From assembly GCA_002255935.1 (NCBI GenBank), contig NKIO01000001.1, positions 124,001 to 188,000 of the forward strand: a DNA stretch of 64,000 nt. Reading direction: 5' to 3'. This DNA is from Comamonadaceae bacterium PBBC2. Lineage in GTDB: Bacteria > Pseudomonadota > Gammaproteobacteria > Burkholderiales > Burkholderiaceae_C. Positions within the stretch are counted from its first letter, which is position 1, and each line of letters starts with the position of its first letter. The translations under genes and the position numbers were made by a program. Below, in pieces: positions 58,061 through 64,000 of the stretch. The notes beneath the pieces were generated by a model that ran no database searches, had not been told where the DNA came from, and was given only the letters and a program-made list of their open reading frames with translations.

Positions 58061-58104
58061 ACCAACGCCTGCCTTGAGAGGTTTTCTTACGTCTGGGGTG
58101 CCGA

Positions 58105-58377
58105 CTATTTCGGGCTCAGCGGCATGGACACGGTGGGGGCGAATGATTTCTCCTCCTCTTCCACCGCATCGGTCCACACACCCCAGTCCGTATTGCCACC
58201 GTTGCCTTCAATGACTTCGTGAGAAGCCTCCCCTCGGGCGTCCCATTCCTCCCTAAAAGCTTCAAGACGACTTTCCTTTGGCACGACAGCTACCCGTGTC
58301 GGAGCCACAGGTGCAGGCGTAGGCGCAGTTGGTTTCGCTGGCGTCGCTTTGGCACGATTGAACAATTTACTAAACAT
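58105..58377 (-). CDS. hypothetical protein
   Basis: 90 aa ORF in gap. Confidence 0.5.
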   Translation of the reverse strand: MFSKLFNRAKATPAKPTAPTPAPVAPTRVAVVPKESRLEAFREEWDARGEASHEVIEGNGGNTDWGVWTDAVEEEEKSFAPTVSMPLSPK

Positions 58378-58481
58378 GGTGGACTAATTTTACGAGACGA
58401 ACAATACGCGTAGCGATTGAAGCGTCTTTGTGGCCCGCGCAGAGCCGGACTGGGGCAGCTCACTGGCTACTTAGCCACAAA

Positions 58482-58513
58482 AAAGCTCGCTACCAACTTG
58501 GTAGCGAGCTCTT
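58482..58513 (-). terminator. terminator downstream of tRNA-His
   Basis: AGCTCGCTACCAACTTGGTAGCGAGCT near-perfect hairpin followed by T tract on minus strand. Confidence 0.85.
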
Positions 58514-58524
58514 CAATATTCATC

Positions 58525-58601
58525 TGGGGTGGCTGATGGGGCTCGAACCCACGACAACAGGAATCACAATCCTGGACTCTACCAACTGAGCTACAGCCAC
58601 C
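58525..58601 (-). tRNA. tRNA-His (GTG), CCA encoded
   Basis: Minus strand GGTGGCTGTAGCTCAGTTGGTAGAGTCCAGGATTGTGATTCCTGTTGTCGTGGGTTCGAGCCCCATCAGCCACCCCA. Confidence 0.97.
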
Positions 58602-58645
58602 GCAAGCCCATGATTATAGCGACAAATCGACGGGCTTTTTGCCGC

Positions 58646-60565
58646 TTATTTGGTTTCTGTTGGCTTGGCGGGTTTCGCGACCTTGATCAAGCCTTTATGG
58701 CGTACTTTCAAGAGCTGCTGGTAGGCATCGCTCTCTGCCTTGGCGATCACCGTGGTGTATTGACTGCGCTCTTGGGTCGCCACCTCTGCTGCAACGGGTT
58801 CACGGTCCAGCACTTTAGTAATGCGTGCAACAGCGTAGCCTTGGTTTCCTAAATCAACCCCAGTCCAGGTCGGCAGTGTCGTTGCATCTGCACGCAAGAT
58901 GGCATCCAACATCGGGCCTTGAATGGGTGTGTTCGCACCCCGTGTGACCACAATGGGAGCTGGCAAGCTAGTGGCTTCAGCACCGGCTTTCCAGGCAGCC
59001 AACTTAGCGATTCCGTCTGCTTTTGCCAGCTCTGCCGACTGGCTCATCACCAGTCTAGATTTCACGCTGGCGCGCACCTCATCCAACGGCAAAGTACGTG
59101 CAGCCGTGTATTGGGTAATACGCGCTGCTGCAATTTGGTTGCTTCCCACTTCAACGGCTTCCGTATTGCGCTTTTTTTCAATAGAGTCAGCACTGAATAC
59201 TGCCGCCAAAAATTTGGGGTTGGCGAGCACGCCAGGAGCAGCCGGAGTCGGCACGCGGCGCAGATTCGGAAAAGTCTTAACTTCCAGCTTCAAACGCTCG
59301 GCAATGGGCTTCAAACTATCTGCCTGTTCATACACGCCGTTGGTAAAGGTCTCTGCGATCTCGGCAAACTTACGTTGCGCCTGTTGGGTACGAAGATCGG
59401 ACTCTAGACTTGCGCGCAATTCCTCAAAGCTCTTTTGTTGCGGCAATTTAACATCAGTAACCTTAATGATGTGGTACCCAAAGTCGGATTCCACGACATC
59501 ACTGATATCACCCTTTTTCATCGCAAACGCGGCTTCTTCAAAAGGTTTGACCATAGCACCGCGCCCGAAGAAATCGAGGTCACCGCCCGCAGGAGCAGAA
59601 CCGGTGTCTTGGGAGTTTTTACGGGCCAAATCGGCAAAGGCGTCAGGCTTCTTACGCACTTCGGCCAGCAGCGCATCAATCTTCTCCTTGGCCTTTTTCC
59701 GCTCAGCAGCCGGTGCGTCCTTGGCAGCGGTAATGAGAATGTGGCTTGCACGGCGTTGCTCGTTGCCGCTCAAACGCGTGACGTTTTGCTCGTAATAAGT
59801 TTTCAGGTCAGCTTCATTCAGCGTGATGGACTTTTTCACGGCGTCAATATCCAAGACCACGTACTCAATCGCTGCAGTCTCTTCAGCTTGAAAAAGCTTG
59901 GGGTTGGCCTGGTAATAGGTTTCCACTTCAGCGTCGGAAGGCGTGACTTTGGCGCTGTAGTCCGCCGGATTGAAGCGCACCACCTGCACCTCACGCCGAC
60001 CAAAAAAAGCGTTCAAAGTGACCTGGGCCATCGCAGCGGACGAAAATGCCGTCGAAGTCACACCAGACTCCACTTGACGCACCGACAAATCAGTGCGCAC
60101 ACGAGCCTCAAAGCCTTCGGTCGTTAAGCCTTGACTGGCAGCCAGTTGGCGGTAACGCTCCATATCAAGCTTGCCATCGGGTAAACGCATTGAAGAGATC
60201 GTAGGGTCTTGCTGAAGCTCTTTAGCCAGGCGCGCATCCGTCGTAGTCAAATGCTCCGCGCTTGCCGCTGTGGCCAAAACACGCTCACGCACCAAACGCT
60301 CTAGCGTTGCATACTTTGCTTGCTCAGAATCCAACAATTTAGCGTCAATGTTCGGGCGCGAGGCGCGAATTCTGTCGACTTCATTCTTATGCGCAGCATC
60401 CCATTCGCTTTGCGTGATCTTGGTTCCACCCACACTGGCAACAGTCGCAGCCTTGTCTGTCATCCCTGCGTAGTCACCAACTGACTGAAACACAAATGCC
60501 AAGATGATGATCAAGAAAAAAGGGATCGCAATCACCTTCATGTACTTGCGAATAAAGTCAAACAT
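58646..60565 (-). CDS. ppiD: PpiD-like peptidylprolyl isomerase (SurA_N plus rotamase)
   Basis: [32 protein letters not shown]; parvulin domain [32 protein letters not shown]. Confidence 0.92.
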   Translation of the reverse strand: MFDFIRKYMKVIAIPFFLIIILAFVFQSVGDYAGMTDKAATVASVGGTKITQSEWDAAHKNEVDRIRASRPNIDAKLLDSEQAKYATLERLVRERVLATAASAEHLTTTDARLAKELQQDPTISSMRLPDGKLDMERYRQLAASQGLTTEGFEARVRTDLSVRQVESGVTSTAFSSAAMAQVTLNAFFGRREVQVVRFNPADYSAKVTPSDAEVETYYQANPKLFQAEETAAIEYVVLDIDAVKKSITLNEADLKTYYEQNVTRLSGNEQRRASHILITAAKDAPAAERKKAKEKIDALLAEVRKKPDAFADLARKNSQDTGSAPAGGDLDFFGRGAMVKPFEEAAFAMKKGDISDVVESDFGYHIIKVTDVKLPQQKSFEELRASLESDLRTQQAQRKFAEIAETFTNGVYEQADSLKPIAERLKLEVKTFPNLRRVPTPAAPGVLANPKFLAAVFSADSIEKKRNTEAVEVGSNQIAAARITQYTAARTLPLDEVRASVKSRLVMSQSAELAKADGIAKLAAWKAGAEATSLPAPIVVTRGANTPIQGPMLDAILRADATTLPTWTGVDLGNQGYAVARITKVLDREPVAAEVATQERSQYTTVIAKAESDAYQQLLKVRHKGLIKVAKPAKPTETK

Positions 60566-60624
60566 GCGCTACATCTCCAGGGAAACAAAAAAAAAGCGAA
60601 CAGTCATGTTCGCCTTTAGGTGGG

Positions 60625-60700
60625 TGGTGGGTGATGACGGGCTCGAACCGCCGACCTACGCCGTGTAAAGGCGCCGCTCTACCAACTGAGCTAATCACCC
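60625..60700 (-). tRNA. tRNA-Val (TAC), CCA encoded
   Basis: Minus strand GGGTGATTAGCTCAGTTGGTAGAGCGGCGCCTTTACACGGCGTAGGTCGGCGGTTCGAGCCCGTCATCACCCACCA. Confidence 0.97.
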
Positions 60701-60717
60701 CACCTGAAACCAAAAAT

Positions 60718-60990
60718 TTAATTCAACGCATCTTTCAATGCTTTGCCAGGACGGAACTTTGGCACCTTGGCAGCCTTGATTTTAATCGCATCGCCTGTAC
60801 GGGGATTACGACCAGTGCGGGCTGCACGTTTGCCGACCGCAAATGTACCAAATCCTACCAATGATACCGTGCCACCCTTTTTAAGCGTGGTCTTTACGGC
60901 ACCAATCGTTGATTCCAAAGCGCGCGTAGCTGCGGCTTTAGAGATATCAGCGTGTTTTGCAATATGTTCGATCAGTTCAGTTTTATTCAC
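60718..60990 (-). CDS. hupB: HU-family DNA-binding protein
   Basis: [40 protein letters not shown]...[12 protein letters not shown]. Confidence 0.97.
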   Translation of the reverse strand: MNKTELIEHIAKHADISKAAATRALESTIGAVKTTLKKGGTVSLVGFGTFAVGKRAARTGRNPRTGDAIKIKAAKVPKFRPGKALKDALN

Positions 60991-61319
60991 AAAGACCCCT
61001 TGAGTGCGAGCAGCGTTGGTTGAAATGTCTCTTCAAATCTATTCTTCAGTCACATGGTGTAGCACGATGCCGCCATTCGATCTTGCAAAGCTTTACTCTA
61101 CGACTAGATCACGAAGGTGACGATTTTCAGCACCAGCTTCCATTACAGCGACGTGAAGGCAGCATGTCAATACGCCCGCACTTTTACATTGATATGGACG
61201 CGAATTCTAGTCGGTTTTGAACCTGAAAATTATTGGTAAGTGCAAGAAAAAGTGTGCTAAGTGAGAACCTGAACATGCACCGTAGCGGGGCTGATTCAAC
61301 GCGCTCGATAACGTGCCTA

Positions 61320-61895
61320 CTAGCGCGCTCTGGCACGAATTTCAGGCAGCGCCTTCTGCAGGTAATACACCATGGACCATACGGTGAGCACGGCGGCAAT
61401 CCAGATCAGGCCATTGCCCCACCAGTGGGTATTGATCCATCCAAACAGCAGGCCATCAAACAGTAAAAACGGTATTGCCACCATCTGCACTACGGTTTTC
61501 AATTTACCCACCATGTGCACGGCCACGCTTTTAGACGCACCAATCTGGGCCATCCACTCACGCAACGCCGAGATCGCAATCTCGCGGCCGATGATGATGA
61601 GCGCCACAAATACATCCGTGCGCTGCAAATGCACCAACACCAGCACGCAGGCACACACCAAAAATTTGTCAGCGACCGGATCGAGGAAGGCACCAAATGC
61701 CGATGTCTGATTGAGCTTGCGGGCCAAATAGCCGTCTAACCAATCGGTGGCCGCAAACAGCACGAACATGACCGTGGCCACTAAGTTTTTACTACCGGGG
61801 CCGATCCAGGCTTCTGGCAAATAAAAGATACCAACGATTAAAGGGATCGCGAAAATTCGCGTCCAGGTCATGATGGTGGGTATCGTCCAAAACAT
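61320..61895 (-). CDS. pgsA: CDP-diacylglycerol-glycerol-3-phosphate 3-phosphatidyltransferase
   Basis: ATDWLDGYLARKLNQTSAFGAFLDPVADK (CDP-alcohol phosphotransferase motif). Confidence 0.95.
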   Translation of the reverse strand: MFWTIPTIMTWTRIFAIPLIVGIFYLPEAWIGPGSKNLVATVMFVLFAATDWLDGYLARKLNQTSAFGAFLDPVADKFLVCACVLVLVHLQRTDVFVALIIIGREIAISALREWMAQIGASKSVAVHMVGKLKTVVQMVAIPFLLFDGLLFGWINTHWWGNGLIWIAAVLTVWSMVYYLQKALPEIRARAR

Positions 61896-61922
61896 GGCGG
61901 CATTGTGGCATGGCCAAATAGG

Positions 61923-63914
61923 CTAATGCAGGGCTCGGTAGATTTCATCGGCCAAGTCGCGCGAGATTCCTTCCACCGTTGCCAAATCTTCGGCACTGGC
62001 TAAGGTCACGCCACGCACCCCACCAAACCTTTGCAGCAGCCGCGCACGGCGCTTGGGGCCGATTCCCGGAATTTCTTCCAGCTTGCCGCCGCCCACTCGC
62101 ACTTTGGCCCGCTGCGCGCGCATGCCGGTGATGGCAAAGCGGTGCGCTTCATCGCGTATTTGCGCCACCAACATCAGCGCGGCAGAGTCAGAACCCAGGT
62201 AGACCTTGTCGCGCCCGTCGGCAAACACCAACTCTTCCAAACCCACTTTGCGTCCCTCGCCTTTTTCCACACCCACGATCAACGACAGGTCCAGCCCCAA
62301 GCCTTCAAACACTTCGCGCGCCATGGACACCTGGCCCTTGCCTCCATCCACCAACACCAGGTCGGGCATGCGGGCAAAGCCGGTGGGCGTCTGACCGGCC
62401 TTTTTGGCTTCAGCATAGGCTTCGGCCACCTTGCTGTAGCGCCGCGTCAGCACCTGGCGCATGGCGGCGTAGTCGTCCCCGGCAGTAATACCCTCAATGT
62501 TGAAACGGCGGTATTCCGAGTTTTGCATCTTGTGGTGGTGAAACACCACGCACGAGGCCTGCGTGTTTTCGCCTGCCGTGTGCGAAATGTCAAAGCATTC
62601 GACCCGCAGCTCCTCCAGATTCTCGAGTGTCAGATCCAGTGCTTCGACCAGTGCACGGGTGCGGGCCTGCTGCGAGCCTTCCTCCGCCAGCAAGCGCGCA
62701 AGCTGAATCGCCGCATTGGTCTGGGCCATATCCAGCCACGCCCGCCGCTGCTCGCGCGGCTGGTGCACGGCGGTGACCTTGACGCCGGTTTGCTCAGACA
62801 AGGCCTGCAGCAGATCCTTGCGCACGGGCTCGCTCACCACCAGCGTGCCGGGCATCGGAATGCCTATGTAATGCTGTGCCAAAAAGGCTTCTAGCACCTG
62901 GGCCTCCACCGAGATCGCCGGGCCGCTGTCCTCCTCCAGGTCCTGCCAACTGACGGCATCTTCCACGTGCACAGGAAAGTACGGCCGGTCACCCAAGTGG
63001 CGGCCACCGCGCACCATCGCCAGGTTGACGCAGGCTTTGCCGCCCTGCACTTTCACGGCGAGGATGTCCACGTCGCGGTCCAGCACGTTGTCCACCGACT
63101 GCTGGTGCAACACATTGGAAAGCGCAGCCACCTGGTTGCGCAACTCCGCGGCTTGCTCAAACTCAAGTTTGTCAGCATGGGCCATCATTCGGGCTTCTAG
63201 CCCGCGCATGACTTCTTGCGCATCGCCCCGCAAAAACTTTTCTGCATTGGCGACATCTTCGGCGTAGTCGGCGGCATTGATATGCCCCACACAGGGCGCG
63301 GAGCAACGTTTGATTTGGTACAGTAAACAAGGCCGCGTGCGGTTGCTGAACACCGGGTCTTCACAGGTGCGCAGCCGGAACACTTTCTGCATCAGCAAAA
63401 TCGCTTCTTTGACTGCCCAGGCGCTGGGGTAGGGGCCAAAGTAGCGGTGCTTCTTTTCCACGCCGCCGCGGTAATACGACACACGGGCAAAGTCGCCGGG
63501 CGCAGCTGGCTTGAGTGCGGTAGGGTTGATCGCGAGTTGGCTGGCCCCACCGCTCTCACCCTTGCGCGACACCGTTGCTAGCCCCGACATCTTCAAGTAC
63601 GGATAGCTTTTGTCGTCCCGGAACAGAATGTTGTACTTGGGATTCAGCGTCTTGATGAGGTTGTTTTCCAGCAGCAGCGCTTCGGCCTCCGAGCGCACCA
63701 CCGTAGTCTCCAGCCGCACAATCTTGCTGACCATGTGCCCGATACGGGTGCCGCCATGGTTCTTCTGAAAATAACTCGACACGCGCTTTTTCAGACTAAT
63801 CGCCTTGCCCACATACAGCACTTGGCCATCGCTATCAAAGTAGCGGTACACGCCGGGCAGCGGCGGCAGTGCCGCCACTTCGCGTAAAAGTTCTTCGGAA
63901 TGCACAGGGGTCAT
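61923..63914 (-). CDS. uvrC: excinuclease ABC subunit C
   Basis: GIY-YIG N-terminus ([23 protein letters not shown]), C-terminal HhH; extra segment [32 protein letters not shown] before RVSYYRG. Confidence 0.97.
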   Translation of the reverse strand: MTPVHSEELLREVAALPPLPGVYRYFDSDGQVLYVGKAISLKKRVSSYFQKNHGGTRIGHMVSKIVRLETTVVRSEAEALLLENNLIKTLNPKYNILFRDDKSYPYLKMSGLATVSRKGESGGASQLAINPTALKPAAPGDFARVSYYRGGVEKKHRYFGPYPSAWAVKEAILLMQKVFRLRTCEDPVFSNRTRPCLLYQIKRCSAPCVGHINAADYAEDVANAEKFLRGDAQEVMRGLEARMMAHADKLEFEQAAELRNQVAALSNVLHQQSVDNVLDRDVDILAVKVQGGKACVNLAMVRGGRHLGDRPYFPVHVEDAVSWQDLEEDSGPAISVEAQVLEAFLAQHYIGIPMPGTLVVSEPVRKDLLQALSEQTGVKVTAVHQPREQRRAWLDMAQTNAAIQLARLLAEEGSQQARTRALVEALDLTLENLEELRVECFDISHTAGENTQASCVVFHHHKMQNSEYRRFNIEGITAGDDYAAMRQVLTRRYSKVAEAYAEAKKAGQTPTGFARMPDLVLVDGGKGQVSMAREVFEGLGLDLSLIVGVEKGEGRKVGLEELVFADGRDKVYLGSDSAALMLVAQIRDEAHRFAITGMRAQRAKVRVGGGKLEEIPGIGPKRRARLLQRFGGVRGVTLASAEDLATVEGISRDLADEIYRALH

Positions 63915-64000
63915 GGGGCGGTATTGTGCTCAATCCTGCGCACATCTGGCGCGTCCACGACTCGATAGACAATTCAGCCCATGTCCACGGCCCAAACACC

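Noticed and set aside
1-64000. CRISPR array, rRNA operon, prophage or complete IS
   Set aside because: No regularly spaced repeats, no rRNA sequence, no phage structural genes and no transposase ORF recognised. Dispersed repeats are not regularly spaced.
63981-64000. ATG at 63981 (MSTAQT..) as the start of the next gene
   Set aside because: Only 20 nt remain in the window; cannot be supported.

Overview
The window is a 64-kb chromosomal segment of a betaproteobacterium. Gene content, gene order and dispersed repeats point to Comamonadaceae (Rhodoferax/Albidiferax-like); this is inferred, no search was run. The backbone is mostly housekeeping: clpB, a CHASE/PAS hybrid histidine kinase, moeA-moaD-moaE, hom-thrC, an alaC-type aminotransferase, bcp, phoH-like, rpsF-priB-rpsR-rplI-dnaB, an SSS symporter, ppsA/ppsR, ahpC/ahpF, surE-pcm-nlpD-rpoS, ppiD, two tRNAs, hupB, pgsA and uvrC. 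There is an iron cluster (DUF2325 operon, bfr, bfd, TonB receptor, PKHD dioxygenase, tonB-exbB-exbD, hemP). Accessory material is sparse: three toxin-antitoxin modules (MntA/HepT, VapBC, TumE/TumA), a C-terminal remnant of an MmeI-like R-M methyltransferase, a lone gene with an integron attC-like hairpin, and the edge of a CvaA/HlyD-type secretion locus with a solo LuxR-HTH regulator. The most striking structure is a ~20-bp-core dispersed repeat (AGCTGCTCCCGCACTATCCA, in ~60-bp units). It occurs at least 14 times, borders the accessory inserts, and in several places is read in frame inside proteins (RpoS, RlmD and a small iron-locus protein, all in the frame ...DSAGAA...). Other repeat families are likewise read through inside moaE and moeA. 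This resembles the Rickettsia palindromic element phenomenon. I see no CRISPR array, rRNA operon, prophage or complete IS element.
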